Shown here piece by piece: positions 44,442 to 53,154 of a stretch of 64,000 nucleotides of DNA. Positions within the stretch are counted from its first letter, which is position 1. Every line of letters starts with the position of its first letter. The stretch is from Jeongeupia sp. USM3 (GTDB lineage: Bacteria > Pseudomonadota > Gammaproteobacteria > Burkholderiales > Chitinibacteraceae), in NCBI RefSeq assembly GCF_001808185.1, contig NZ_CP017668.1, positions 744,001 through 808,000 of the forward strand, in the 5' to 3' direction. The translations under genes and the position numbers were made by a program. The notes below the pieces were generated by a model, which did not search any database, was not told where the DNA came from, and worked only from the letters and a program-made list of their open reading frames with translations.

Positions 44442-44864
44442 TCAAACCAGCTGGCTGACCCAGGCCTTGAACTGCCCCGACGACATCGCGCCGTTGAGCC
44501 GCTCGACCTGGCGCCCGCGATCGAAGGCGATCAGCGTCGGAATGCTGCGGATCTGGTATTGCGCCGCCAGCGCCTGTTCGGCGTCGGTATCGACCTTGAG
44601 GAACAGCACCTGGCCGGCAAAGTGCTGCGCAGCCGATGCGAACGCCGGCGCAAACGCCTGACACGGTCCGCACCACGTTGCCCAGAAATCGACGACCACC
44701 GGGACCGGGCTGGCGGCGATCAGTTCGGCCGCGTTCTCGGCGGTGACGCCGATCGGCGCGCCGGAAAGCAGCGGTTGGTGGCACTGGCCGCAGGCAGGCG
44801 CATCCTTGATGCGCGGCGGTTCGAGCCGGTTGGCGGTCTGGCAGTGCGGGCAGGCAATGATCAT
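44442..44864 (-). CDS. trxC: Thioredoxin 2
   Basis: A 140-residue thioredoxin with an N-terminal zinc site (C5, C8, C25 and C28 in CPHC and CGQC) before the thioredoxin fold with active site W64-CGPC68 and the cis-Pro loop IRSIPTLIAF. This is the TrxC layout; E. coli TrxC has 139 residues. It reduces cytoplasmic disulfides and in many bacteria is induced by OxyR under peroxide stress. A 23-bp dyad lies just upstream. The frame continues upstream but the zinc-finger start defines the gene. Confidence 0.94.
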   Translation of the reverse strand: MIIACPHCQTANRLEPPRIKDAPACGQCHQPLLSGAPIGVTAENAAELIAASPVPVVVDFWATWCGPCQAFAPAFASAAQHFAGQVLFLKVDTDAEQALAAQYQIRSIPTLIAFDRGRQVERLNGAMSSGQFKAWVSQLV

Positions 44865-44875
44865 GACGGGAATCC

Positions 44876-44898
44876 GGGCGAAATGATCATGTTCGCCC
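44876..44898. promoter_or_regulatory. 23-bp dyad upstream of trxC
   Basis: GGGCGAA (44876–44882) and TTCGCCC (44892–44898) are perfect inverted arms around an ATGATCATG core that is itself nearly symmetric. It lies 12–34 bases before the trxC start codon, so it could be an operator or a hairpin in the 5' leader. It does not match the OxyR consensus. Confidence 0.45.
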
Positions 44899-45176
44899 AG
44901 CCTGCGCGGCCGGGCAAGACGAGGCGCGGTTGTCATGCGTTTTCCGGCCGCGCCGGCGCACACTTTTCGTCCGACCAAGTCACGGCGAGCGTCGCAGGCA
45001 TCCCCCGCCAGCTCGACGCAACGCCGGTTGGGCGAAGGCCCCTTTCGGCGTTTTTTGGCCCGATGCCGCATTGCGAAGCACTTGGTGTAGACCGGCTGCA
45101 CTGCGCGCGCCGCGCCTAGCTCCGGGCCAAACTACGCTCAAACGCGACCCGGAAAACGCGTGGCAACAGCGCGGGG
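44899..45176. other. Intergenic stretch between trxC and fbpC, nothing recognised
   Basis: About 280 bases upstream of trxC and downstream of fbpC. It contains the trxC promoter region but no open frame with a recognisable product, no clear hairpin with a T run, and no repeat. Confidence 0.5.
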
Positions 45177-46220
45177 TCAATCGCGCACGAATGCGACCGC
45201 GTGCTCGAGCGCCAGCCGGATGCCGATCGCTTCGCCGACCGCGTGGTTGTGGTGACTCGGCACCAGTGCCTGCACCTTGCGCCCCGACGGCAAGGCAAGC
45301 GTGTAGAGGAACTCGGCCCCGCGGAACGCTCTTGCCAGTACCGTCGCCATAAACGGGCTGGCGTCGTCGTGCAGGATGTCGTCGGGACGGATCAGCACGT
45401 CGATCGCGCAGCCTTCCGGGCCGCAATGCGCCGGCAACGGCCCCTCGAAAGCGCCGAGTTCGAACTCGATCTGCCCGCGGGCGTTGACGACACCGGGCAG
45501 CAGCACGCCTTCGCCGACGAAGCCGGCGACGAAGCGGTCGACCGGCTGGTGGTAGAGCGCGTACGGACTCGCCCACTGGCGGATCTGGCCGTCCATCATC
45601 ACGCCGACGACGTCGGCGACGGCGAAGGCCTCGCGCTGGTCGTGCGTGACCAGGATCGCCGTCGTGCCGGCCGCCTTGAGGATGTCACGGACCTCGATCC
45701 CCAGCCGCTCGCGCAGCTCGGCGTCGAGGTTCGAGAACGGTTCATCGAGCAGCATCAGCCGCGGCCGCGGCGCCAGTGCCCGCGCCAGCGCCACGCGCTG
45801 CTGCTGGCCGCCGGACAGCTCATGCGGATAACGGTGACGCTCGCCGTTCAGGCCGACCAGCGCGAGCATTTCGCCGATGCGGGCGTGGCGTTCGCCGTTG
45901 GACAATGCCTTGATTCCGAAGCCGATGTTGTCCTGCACGCTCAGGTGCGGAAACAGCGCATAGTCCTGGAAGACCATGCCGATCCGCCTGTCCTCCGGCG
46001 CCACGCTACTGCCGTTGCCGGCAACGGTTTCGCCGGCGATGCGGATCTCGCCGGCGCTGACAGGCTCGAAGCCGGCGATGGCCCGCAGCATCGTCGTCTT
46101 GCCGCAGCCCGAATGGCCGAGCAGGCAGCCGATCTCGCCCGGCGCCAGCGAGAACGACAGCGATTCGATCACCGTCCGCCCCGGGTAGCGGACCGACACG
46201 TCGTGGACTTCAAGCATCAT
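45177..46220 (-). CDS. fbpC: Iron(III) ABC transporter ATP-binding protein
   Basis: A 347-residue ATPase of the FbpC/PotA type. Walker A is GHSGCGKTTM, then LSGGQQQRVALARAL, Walker B LLDEPFSNLD and switch VTHDQREAF. A C-terminal TOBE-like regulatory domain (about 240–347) includes FRGAEFLYTLALPSGR. The ATG at 46220 overlaps the permease stop as ATGA. It completes an fbpA–fbpB–fbpC operon for periplasmic Fe3+ uptake. Confidence 0.93.
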   Translation of the reverse strand: MMLEVHDVSVRYPGRTVIESLSFSLAPGEIGCLLGHSGCGKTTMLRAIAGFEPVSAGEIRIAGETVAGNGSSVAPEDRRIGMVFQDYALFPHLSVQDNIGFGIKALSNGERHARIGEMLALVGLNGERHRYPHELSGGQQQRVALARALAPRPRLMLLDEPFSNLDAELRERLGIEVRDILKAAGTTAILVTHDQREAFAVADVVGVMMDGQIRQWASPYALYHQPVDRFVAGFVGEGVLLPGVVNARGQIEFELGAFEGPLPAHCGPEGCAIDVLIRPDDILHDDASPFMATVLARAFRGAEFLYTLALPSGRKVQALVPSHHNHAVGEAIGIRLALEHAVAFVRD

Positions 46221-47830
46221 GATTCGGACTTCCGGATCAGCAGCACCACCGGCACCAGGCCGGCGAGCACGATAAACAGGCTCGGCAAGGCGGCACGGTC
46301 CCACATGCCCTCCGAGGTCATTTCGAACACGCGCACCGCCAGCGTGTCCCAGCCGAACGCGCGCGTCATCAGCGTGATCGGCATTTCCTTGAGCACGTCG
46401 ACAAAGGTCAGCAGCGCGGCCGACAGCAGGCCGCCGCGCAGCAGCGGCAGGTGCAGCCGCCACAGGGTCTGGCGGCCGTTCAGGCCGAGCGAGCGCGCCG
46501 CTTCTTCCTGACTGCGGGTGATCCGCTGCATCGCCGAATCGACCGGCTGGAACGCGACGGCGAGAAAACGCGCCGCCAGCGCCAGCAGCATCACCGCCAG
46601 CGTGCCCTTGAAGATCGCCAGCGCTTCGAAGCCCAGCGGCCGCAGGACGGCCAGCAGCACATTGTCGAGCCAGGCGATCGGGATGAACACGCCGACGGCC
46701 AGCACCGTACCCGGCACCGCGTAACCGAGCGTCGCCAGCCGCACCAGCCAGCGCGTCCCGGCATCCCGGTAGCGGCGGCGCGCGTAGGCGAGCAGCAGCG
46801 CCAGCAGCGTCACCAGCGCGGCGGCCATTGCGGCGAGCAGCAGCGAGCGGCCAATGAAGGCCGGATAGCGCGAGTCGAAGTCCTCGACCCAGACACCCCT
46901 GACCCAGACCAGCAGCTGCAACAGCGGAACGACGAAGGCAAGCAGCAGCACGATGCCGCACCACGCCGTCGCCAGCCAGCGCTGAGCGCCGCGCAGCACG
47001 ATGCGCTCAGCCTGGGTACTGCGCACCTGATAGCTGCGTGCGCCCCGCCCCCACTGTTCGAGCGCAACGAGCACCAGCACGAACATCACCAGCAAGGAGG
47101 CCAGCTGCGACGCGGCCGGCAGGTTGAACAGCGAGAACCAGGCCTTGTAGATCGCCGTGGTGAAGGTGTCGAAATTGAAGATCGACACCGTGCCAAAGTC
47201 GGCCAGCGTTTCCATCAGCGCCAGCGTGACGCCGCCGATCAGCCATGGCCGCGCCATCGGGATCGCGACGGTGAAGAAGGCGCGCTTGCGCGACACGCCG
47301 AGCGTCTGCGCCGCCTCGATCGCCCGCCGCCCCTGGGTCAGGAAGGCGTTGCGCGCCAGCAGGTAGACGTAGGGATAGAACGCCATCGACAGCACCAGGA
47401 TCACACCGCCTGTGCTGCGGATTTGCGGAAACCAGGCACTGGTGCCGAACAGCGAGCGCAGCAGCGTCTGCACCGGTCCGGTGAAATCGAGCAGGCCGAC
47501 CTGGACGAAGGCCAGCACGTAGGCCGGCATCGCCAGCGGCAGCATCAGCGCCCAGCTGAACAGGCGCCGCCCCGGAAACGCGTACACCGCGGTCAGCCAC
47601 GCCAGCGGCACGCCGAGCAGGAGCACGCCAGCGCCGACCCCGACGATCAGTACGAAGGTGTTCCACAGCACGCCCGGCAGGACGTATTCGGCCAGATGCG
47701 CCCAGACTTCGGGCTGCGGATCGAGCAGCGACGACAGCACCACCGCGAGCGGTACGACGGTCAGCAGCGCAACCGGCAGCGTATAGAGTTGGCCGCGGCT
47801 GAGCCGCGGCAGGGACAGGGCAAAGGACAT
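46217..47830 (-). CDS. fbpB: Iron(III) ABC transporter permease
   Basis: A 537-residue fused permease with two BPD-transport modules, about twelve membrane helices, as in FbpB/SfuB. Both EAA loops are visible: EAAQTLGVSRKRAFFTVAIPMARP in the first half and EAARSLGLNGRQTLWRLHLPLLRG in the second. The start was taken at the ATG at 47830; a TTG five codons upstream is less likely. A strong hairpin lies between it and fbpA. Confidence 0.93.
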   Translation of the reverse strand: MSFALSLPRLSRGQLYTLPVALLTVVPLAVVLSSLLDPQPEVWAHLAEYVLPGVLWNTFVLIVGVGAGVLLLGVPLAWLTAVYAFPGRRLFSWALMLPLAMPAYVLAFVQVGLLDFTGPVQTLLRSLFGTSAWFPQIRSTGGVILVLSMAFYPYVYLLARNAFLTQGRRAIEAAQTLGVSRKRAFFTVAIPMARPWLIGGVTLALMETLADFGTVSIFNFDTFTTAIYKAWFSLFNLPAASQLASLLVMFVLVLVALEQWGRGARSYQVRSTQAERIVLRGAQRWLATAWCGIVLLLAFVVPLLQLLVWVRGVWVEDFDSRYPAFIGRSLLLAAMAAALVTLLALLLAYARRRYRDAGTRWLVRLATLGYAVPGTVLAVGVFIPIAWLDNVLLAVLRPLGFEALAIFKGTLAVMLLALAARFLAVAFQPVDSAMQRITRSQEEAARSLGLNGRQTLWRLHLPLLRGGLLSAALLTFVDVLKEMPITLMTRAFGWDTLAVRVFEMTSEGMWDRAALPSLFIVLAGLVPVVLLIRKSES

Positions 47831-47847
47831 GGCGAAAACGTTCAAAG

Positions 47848-47877
47848 GAAAACGGGCAGCGCAGGCTGCCCGTTTTC
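47848..47877 (-). terminator. Intercistronic hairpin between fbpA and fbpB
   Basis: A 13-bp perfect stem GAAAACGGGCAGC / GCTGCCCGTTTTC around GCAG, ending in TTTT on the minus strand, 17 bases after the fbpA stop. It probably acts as a partial terminator or RNA-stabilising structure that keeps binding protein in excess over the permease. Confidence 0.8.
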
Positions 47878-47894
47878 GTCAAAGGACTGACACC

Positions 47895-48899
47895 TTACTT
47901 GTAACCGGCGCGATCCATCAACTGCGTTGCCTTGCCTTGCAGCTCGCCGGCCTTGCTCATGTTGATGATGCTCGGCTTGAACGGACCCCAGCTGGAGACG
48001 AGGTCGTCCGGCTTGACCTTCGGATTGACCGGGAACTCCATGTCCTTGTCGGCGTAGAGGTTCTGGGCCTTCTCGCTCGACAGCCATTCGATCAGCTTGA
48101 TCGCGCCCTTCTCGTTCTTGGCGTAGCGGGTCACGCCGGCGCCCGAGACGTTGACATGGACGCCGCCGGCGTTCTGGTTCGCCCAGAACAGCTTGACCGG
48201 GAACTGCGGATTCTTGGCGACGATGCGGCCGTAGTAGTAGCTGTTGGCCACGCCGACCTGACACTGGCCGGCGGCGATCGCCTCGAGCAGCTTGGTATCG
48301 TCCGGGAACACCGGCGCCGCCAGATTGGCGACCCAGCCGCGGACGATCTTCTCGGTCTTCGGCTCGCCGTACTGGGCGATCATCATCGCAACCAGCGACT
48401 GGTTGTAGACCTTCTTCGACGTGCGCAGGCACAGCTTGCCTTGCCACTTCGGATCGGCCAGATCTTCGTAGGTCGACAGCTCGGCCGGCTTCACGGTCGC
48501 CGGGTTGAAGAAGATCGTCCGGGCGCGGATCGACAGGCCGTACCACTCGCCCTTCGGATCGCGCAGGTGCGCCGGCACGTTCTCGTTCAGGGTCTTGGAT
48601 GCGATCGGCTTGAGCAGGCCCTGCTTGCCGGCCTGCCACAGATTGCCGGCATCGACGGTGATCAGCATGTCGGCCGGGCTGTTCTCGCCCTCGGCCTTCA
48701 GGCGTTCCATCAGCGGGCCTTCCTTGTCGGTCAGCAGCTTGACCTCGACGCCGGTGTCCTTGGTGAAGGCATCGAACAGCGGCTTGATCAGCTGCTCGTT
48801 GCGTGCCGAGTAGACGGTGACGGATTCGGCTTGGGCTGCGCCTGCAAACAGGGCGAAAGCAAGCGGGACAAGGGCAAAACGCTTCACGGCGGGCTTCAC
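47895..48899 (-). CDS. fbpA: Iron(III) ABC transporter substrate-binding protein
   Basis: A 334-residue periplasmic ferric-binding protein. The signal peptide ends AGAAQA. The mature chain begins ESVTVYSARNEQLIKPLFDAF, with the Tyr pair NSYYYGRIV that binds Fe3+ in this family and LRDPKGEWYGLSIRARTIFFN. It is the first gene of fbpABC, behind a Fur-like box. Confidence 0.95.
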   Translation of the reverse strand: MKPAVKRFALVPLAFALFAGAAQAESVTVYSARNEQLIKPLFDAFTKDTGVEVKLLTDKEGPLMERLKAEGENSPADMLITVDAGNLWQAGKQGLLKPIASKTLNENVPAHLRDPKGEWYGLSIRARTIFFNPATVKPAELSTYEDLADPKWQGKLCLRTSKKVYNQSLVAMMIAQYGEPKTEKIVRGWVANLAAPVFPDDTKLLEAIAAGQCQVGVANSYYYGRIVAKNPQFPVKLFWANQNAGGVHVNVSGAGVTRYAKNEKGAIKLIEWLSSEKAQNLYADKDMEFPVNPKVKPDDLVSSWGPFKPSIINMSKAGELQGKATQLMDRAGYK

Positions 48900-48951
48900 G
48901 ATGGAGTGCTCCGGGTTGGGGGTATGCTGAGGGTCTGGATGCTAGCGCAAA

Positions 48952-48966
48952 CGCTAATTATTCTCA
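48952..48966 (-). promoter_or_regulatory. Fur-like box upstream of fbpA
   Basis: On the minus strand TGAGAATAATTAGCG matches 11 of the 14 defined positions of the 7-1-7 Fur consensus TGATAAT-N-ATTATCA. It lies about 55 bases before the fbpA start, in the right place for iron-dependent repression. Confidence 0.6.
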
Positions 48967-49076
48967 ATCTGGCATTACCCTCAGGCGGTGACGGACGGCG
49001 CGCAAGCCAAGCATGCCCGTTCCCGTTTGCGGCAGCGCTCGCTACAATCGGCGACCGTTTGATCAAGGATGTCCCC

Positions 49077-49985
49077 ATGCTCTGGTTCCGCAATCTGCAG
49101 CTCTACCGCCTCGCCCCCGACCACGCACTCAGCCTCGACAGCATCGGCGACTGCCTGGCCAAGCGCCCGTGGCTGCCCTGCGGCAGCCACGACCAGATGA
49201 GCCAGGGCTGGATTGCACCCGCCCGGCATGCGCCGGACCTGAAAGCCTACGGCTTCGACGACGCGATCCTCGTTGCGCTCAAGACCGAGGAAAGGCTGCT
49301 GCCGGCCAGCGTGGTCAAGGAAGAAGCCGAGGAGCGGATCGCCCGGATCGAGGCCGAAGAGAACCGCAAGGTCGGCCGCAAGGAGGCCAAGGAGCTGCGC
49401 GAGCGCGTCGCCGAGGAACTGCTGCCGAAGGCGTTTACGCGCTCGCGCAGCCAGCGCGCGATCATCGACCTGCAGCTTGGGCTGGTGCTGGTCGAGAGCG
49501 CGTCGGCGGCCAAGGCCGAGCAACTGCTCTCGACGCTGCGCGAAACGCTCGGCAGCCTGCCGACGCGGCTCGTCAACACCCAGGTAACGCCGGAAACCGC
49601 GATGACGCTGTGGCTCGAATCGGCCGACGCCGGCGAGTTCGACCTCGGCCAGGACACCGAGCTGCGCGCCCCCGGCGACGACGGCGCGATCACCCGGCTC
49701 GCGCGCCAGCCGCTCGACACCGCCGAAGTGAAGCAGCACCTCGAAAACGGCCTGCTCGCCAGCAAGCTGGCACTGTCGTGGGACGACAAGCTCGCGTTCC
49801 AGCTCACCGACAAGCTCGAGGTCAAGCGGCTGACCATGCTCGACGTGCTGCAGGACGAGCTCAAGGACATGGACGCCGCCGACCAGGCCGCGATCTTCGA
49901 TTCGAGCCTTGCGCTCACCGTCGGCACGCTGCGCGAGTTCGTCCCCGCGCTGATCCGGGCGCTCGGCGACGAACTGCCGGCCTGA
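49077..49985 (+). CDS. rdgC: Recombination-associated protein RdgC
   Basis: A 302-residue ring-forming DNA-binding protein that limits RecA action and, in neisseriae, takes part in pilin variation. It begins MLWFRNLQLYRL as in E. coli RdgC and contains SHDQMSQGWIAP, EEAEERIARIEAEENRKVGR and FAD-free, all-soluble sequence of normal length. The start at 49077 follows AAGGA. A very long upstream extension of this frame is antisense to fbpA and was rejected. Confidence 0.96.
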   Translation: MLWFRNLQLYRLAPDHALSLDSIGDCLAKRPWLPCGSHDQMSQGWIAPARHAPDLKAYGFDDAILVALKTEERLLPASVVKEEAEERIARIEAEENRKVGRKEAKELRERVAEELLPKAFTRSRSQRAIIDLQLGLVLVESASAAKAEQLLSTLRETLGSLPTRLVNTQVTPETAMTLWLESADAGEFDLGQDTELRAPGDDGAITRLARQPLDTAEVKQHLENGLLASKLALSWDDKLAFQLTDKLEVKRLTMLDVLQDELKDMDAADQAAIFDSSLALTVGTLREFVPALIRALGDELPA

Positions 49986-49997
49986 GCCATCGGTCGC

Positions 49998-50025
49998 AAA
50001 AAAGCCGCCCAGAGGCGGCTTTTTT
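49998..50025. terminator. Bidirectional terminator after rdgC
   Basis: A perfect 12-bp stem AAAAAAGCCGCC-CAGA-GGCGGCTTTTTT, 12 bases after the rdgC stop, with T runs on both strands; it also serves the convergent DUF2214 gene. Confidence 0.93.
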
Positions 50026-50039
50026 CCGGCGGCGACCGG

Positions 50040-50495
50040 TCAGCGCAGTCCAAAACCGCGCGCCATCAGGACCGCGAGGATGGGCAGCAGCACGATCAGG
50101 TGGGTTTCCCACATCAGGCAGCGGCGTACCCGGACCAGCTCAACGTCGGGCGGAACGAAGGCCGCGTCCGCCGCGGCTGCCTTGCGCCAGGCGAGAAAAC
50201 GGCGCGTCGGGTAGATCGAGATCAGCCCGATCAGCACGAAGACGGTGAGCTTGGTGTGGAACACCGGGTTGTGCAGGTAGAACTCGGCCCCCTTGATGCC
50301 GTAGAACAGCCGCCCGAGACCGGTGGCCAGCGCCAGCATCGCCATCATGAAATACAGCATGTCGTAGCGCGCCAGCCGCGCCGCCGCGGTCGGCATCCAT
50401 TCGCGCCGGACCAGCACGGTCTCGATGCTCAGGAAGGTGATGACCATGAAAATGGCCAGATAGTGGGCAGCAGCGAGGATTGCATCGATCAGCAT
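50040..50495 (-). CDS. DUF2214-family inner-membrane protein
   Basis: A 151-residue protein with four hydrophobic segments and the family pattern AAAHYLAIFMVITFLSIETVLVRREW, then YDMLYFMMAMLALATGLGRLFYG and NPVFHTKLTVFVLIGLISIYPT. The family is found in proteobacteria and has no known function. The histidines and tyrosines in the membrane are conserved and could bind haem or quinone, but this is only a guess. Confidence 0.88.
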   Translation of the reverse strand: MLIDAILAAAHYLAIFMVITFLSIETVLVRREWMPTAAARLARYDMLYFMMAMLALATGLGRLFYGIKGAEFYLHNPVFHTKLTVFVLIGLISIYPTRRFLAWRKAAAADAAFVPPDVELVRVRRCLMWETHLIVLLPILAVLMARGFGLR

Positions 50496-50506
50496 GGTGA
50501 CTCCGT

Positions 50507-51304
50507 TCAGAAGCGCTGGACATTGCCGAGCATCGTCGGCGGGGCCGGAAAGGCCGGCTCGGGGCGGAACTTGAGATGGCCGAGGTAGACCAGTGACTGG
50601 TTGGCACGCTGCGACGGCACGTCACCCTCGCGCATGTGCAGGATGTCGGCCGGGCTGATCCAGCGCGGGTCGGCGTCGGTCATCGGCAGGCCGACCTGCC
50701 GGTACGCTTCGAGCACGAACTGCGAACAGAAAAAGCGTTCGTCGCTGCCGCTGCCGAGCTGGATGGTTGCGATGCCGCGCAGGCAGCCTTCACGCGCCGG
50801 CGCCGGCAGCAGCGGCAGCTCGCAGATTCGCCGCTGCAGCGAGAACGGCGCGTGCAGCATCACGCCGACATAGTCATAGCGCCGGCCGATGCTGCGATCG
50901 GCGAAATCGCGCATCGGCACGCCCTGCTCGGGCTGGAAGCGCGGATGGCGGAACGCGACGACGACGGCCTCGTCGTCGACCATCGTCTCCAGCCTGCGCA
51001 GGCGCACGCCGCTGCCGACCGCTTCGGCGACGTCGCCGTCACCGAGATAGAGCGCCGCGTGGCTGACCGGCGCCGTCGTCATCAGCCTGATCCCGGCCGA
51101 CGTCAGGCTGTTGCCGGTCGAGAGCAGGATGTCGCCGGGCTGCAGTGCGTCGGCGCCGATCAGCGCCTCGCCGTTCGCCGGACGCAGCGCATTGCTCTGG
51201 AACGTGACCGCCGGCCCCGGCGCGGCAATGCGCTGCGGGTCGACGTGCGTTGCACAGCCCGCGCCGAAACAGGCGGCAAATGCCGCGATCATCCATGCCT
51301 TCAC
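50507..51304 (-). CDS. YiiX/YebB-like permuted NlpC/P60 cysteine peptidase, probable lipoprotein
   Basis: About 265 residues from a GTG at 51304. The N-terminus MIAAFAACFGAGC has a lipobox-like end (GAGC), suggesting a lipid anchor. The domain LQPGDILLSTGNSLTSAGIR, the His in APVSHAALYLGDG, and the late Cys in ERFFCSQFVLEAY give the circularly permuted papain-like order (His before Cys) of YiiX/YaeF proteins. These are thought to act on peptide or lipid amides; the substrate is unknown. Other in-frame starts further upstream are possible. Confidence 0.75.
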   Translation of the reverse strand: MKAWMIAAFAACFGAGCATHVDPQRIAAPGPAVTFQSNALRPANGEALIGADALQPGDILLSTGNSLTSAGIRLMTTAPVSHAALYLGDGDVAEAVGSGVRLRRLETMVDDEAVVVAFRHPRFQPEQGVPMRDFADRSIGRRYDYVGVMLHAPFSLQRRICELPLLPAPAREGCLRGIATIQLGSGSDERFFCSQFVLEAYRQVGLPMTDADPRWISPADILHMREGDVPSQRANQSLVYLGHLKFRPEPAFPAPPTMLGNVQRF

Positions 51305-51377
51305 ATTCGCTGCCACCGGATTGGAATCCGGCGATTTTTTCACAAAACACCAGTCCGTGGTCAGCAGGAAGACATAA

Positions 51378-51402
51378 AAAACCCGGCAGACCGCCGGGTT
51401 TT
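51378..51402 (-). terminator. Terminator after bioB
   Basis: A stem AAAACCCGGC / GCCGGGTTTT (51378–51387 with 51393–51402) with a 5-base loop, followed on the minus strand by a T run. It lies 16 bases after the bioB stop. Confidence 0.88.
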
Positions 51403-51417
51403 CTGCGAAAGGTGCGC

Positions 51418-52395
51418 TTAGAGCGGTTTGAGGTCGAGTTTGTCGAACAGCGCCCTGTCGCGCGTGACGTCCGGGTTGCCGGTAGTCAGCAGCTTGTCGC
51501 CGTAGAAGATCGAGTTGGCGCCGGCCATGAAGCACAGCGCCTGCGTCGCCTCGTCCATCTGCTGGCGGCCGGCCGACAGGCGCACGAAGGACTTCGGCAT
51601 CGTGATCCGTGCCACCGCGATCGTGCGGACGAACTCGGTCCAGCCGACGGCCTGATCGCCGGCCAGCGGCGTGCCTTCGATCTTGACAAGGTTGTTGATC
51701 GGCACCGAATCGGGCTGCGGATCGAGGTTGGCAAGCTGCGCGATCAGGCCGACGCGGTCCTGGCGGGTTTCGCCGAGGCCGACGATGCCGCCGGTACAGA
51801 CATGCAGGCCGGCCTTGCGCACCTTGCCGAGCGTATCGAGCCGGTCGGCATAGCTATGCGTGCTGACGATGTCGGCGTACTTCTCGGGACTGGTGTCGAG
51901 GTTGTGGTTGTAATAGTCGAGACCGACGTCGCGCAGCTCCTCGGCCTGGCCGTCCTTGAGCATGCCGAGCGTCGCACAGGTCTCGAGCCCCAGCGCCTTG
52001 ACGCCGGCGATCATTTTCTTCACCGACTCGAGGTCCTTGGTCTTCGGCCCCCGCCATGCCGCGCCCATGCAGAAGCGGCTGGCGCCGTTGTCCTTGGCGA
52101 TGCGCGCGACCTCGATCACTTCGTCGGCATCCATCAGCGTCTCGCGCTCGAGGCCGGTGTCGTGGCGCGCCGATTGCGAACAGTAGCCGCAGTCCTCCGA
52201 ACAGCCGCCGGTCTTCACCGACAGCAGCGTCGACAGCTGGACGCGGTTCGCATCGAAGTGCTCGCGATGCACCTGCTGCGCGCGGAACAACAGGTCGTTG
52301 AACGGCAGGTCGAACAGCGCCGCCACGTCGTCGAGGCCCCAGTTCTGCTGCTGCGGATGCGGGGTCAGGCGTTTGAATTCGATCGTTTGCGTCAT
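51418..52395 (-). CDS. bioB: Biotin synthase
   Basis: A 325-residue radical SAM enzyme that inserts sulfur into dethiobiotin. The cluster cysteines are C65, C69 and C72 in GGCSEDCGYCSQSARHDTG, with the second cluster Cys in TCATLGMLKDGQAEELRD. The family segments GAAWRGPKTKDL and YNHNLDTSPE are present. It lies back to back with comF (51 bases). Other bio genes are not in the window. Confidence 0.96.
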   Translation of the reverse strand: MTQTIEFKRLTPHPQQQNWGLDDVAALFDLPFNDLLFRAQQVHREHFDANRVQLSTLLSVKTGGCSEDCGYCSQSARHDTGLERETLMDADEVIEVARIAKDNGASRFCMGAAWRGPKTKDLESVKKMIAGVKALGLETCATLGMLKDGQAEELRDVGLDYYNHNLDTSPEKYADIVSTHSYADRLDTLGKVRKAGLHVCTGGIVGLGETRQDRVGLIAQLANLDPQPDSVPINNLVKIEGTPLAGDQAVGWTEFVRTIAVARITMPKSFVRLSAGRQQMDEATQALCFMAGANSIFYGDKLLTTGNPDVTRDRALFDKLDLKPL

Positions 52396-52446
52396 GACGG
52401 AATGGGCTAGAAAGGATGTGCGCCATTCTCGGCACGGGTCGCCTCA

Positions 52447-53154
52447 TTGTCAAATTCAGCACGCCATTTTTTGGACATCTTGCGATCGGGCACATGGTCA
52501 AGCGCCCTGCCAGGCGCCTGCACGCTGTGCCGGCGCCTCTGTCACGACGTCTTCTGCGCCGATTGCGCCGCCGACCTGCCGCATCTGCCACCGCAGGGCT
52601 GCCCGCGCTGTGCGCTGCCGACGCTCGACGGCGGCCTGTGCGGCGGCTGCATCGCCGATCCGCCGGCCTTCGATGCCGCGCTTGCGGCGCTGCGTTACGG
52701 CATGGCGGCTGCAAGGCTGATCACCGCGGCCAAGTACGCCGGCCGCTGGCCCTTGTGGCATGCGCTGGCAACGCTGCTGGCGCAAAGGCTGCCCGCCGCG
52801 CCCGATGTCGACGTCATCGTTCCGGTTCCGCTGCATGCCGGCCGGCTGCGCGAACGCGGCTATAACCAGGCCGGCGAAATCGCCAACGTGCTGGCAAGGC
52901 GGACGAGGCTGCCGGTCCGCCACGACCTGATCGGCCGCGTGCGCGACACCGGCCACCAGAGCGACCTGAGCCTTGCCGAACGCCGCCGCAATCTGCGCGG
53001 CGCCTTTGCCGCCGACACCGCGGTGGCCGGGCTACGCATCGCGATCGTCGACGACGTGATGACCAGTGGCCTGACCGCTGACACCGTCGCCCGGATACTC
53101 AAGCGCGCCGGCGCGCGGCGGGTCGAGGCCTGGGTCGTCGCCCGGACGCTCTAG
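52447..53154 (+). CDS. comF: ComF-family phosphoribosyltransferase-like protein
   Basis: About 235 residues starting at a TTG. It has the ComF N-terminal zinc-finger-like cysteines (CTLCRRLCHDVFCADC and CPRCALPTLDGGLCGGC) and a C-terminal phosphoribosyltransferase-type fold with PVPLHAGRLRERGYNQAGEIA and the PRPP-site IAIVDDVMTSGLTADT. ComF proteins support DNA uptake in naturally competent bacteria. Its stop overlaps the stop of tamB: the two genes share the bases CTAG. Confidence 0.88.
   Translation: MSNSARHFLDILRSGTWSSALPGACTLCRRLCHDVFCADCAADLPHLPPQGCPRCALPTLDGGLCGGCIADPPAFDAALAALRYGMAAARLITAAKYAGRWPLWHALATLLAQRLPAAPDVDVIVPVPLHAGRLRERGYNQAGEIANVLARRTRLPVRHDLIGRVRDTGHQSDLSLAERRRNLRGAFAADTAVAGLRIAIVDDVMTSGLTADTVARILKRAGARRVEAWVVARTL

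Noticed and set aside
47829..49076. Plus-strand extension upstream of rdgC
   Set aside because: Antisense to fbpA; RdgC begins at MLWFRNLQ with its own ribosome binding site.
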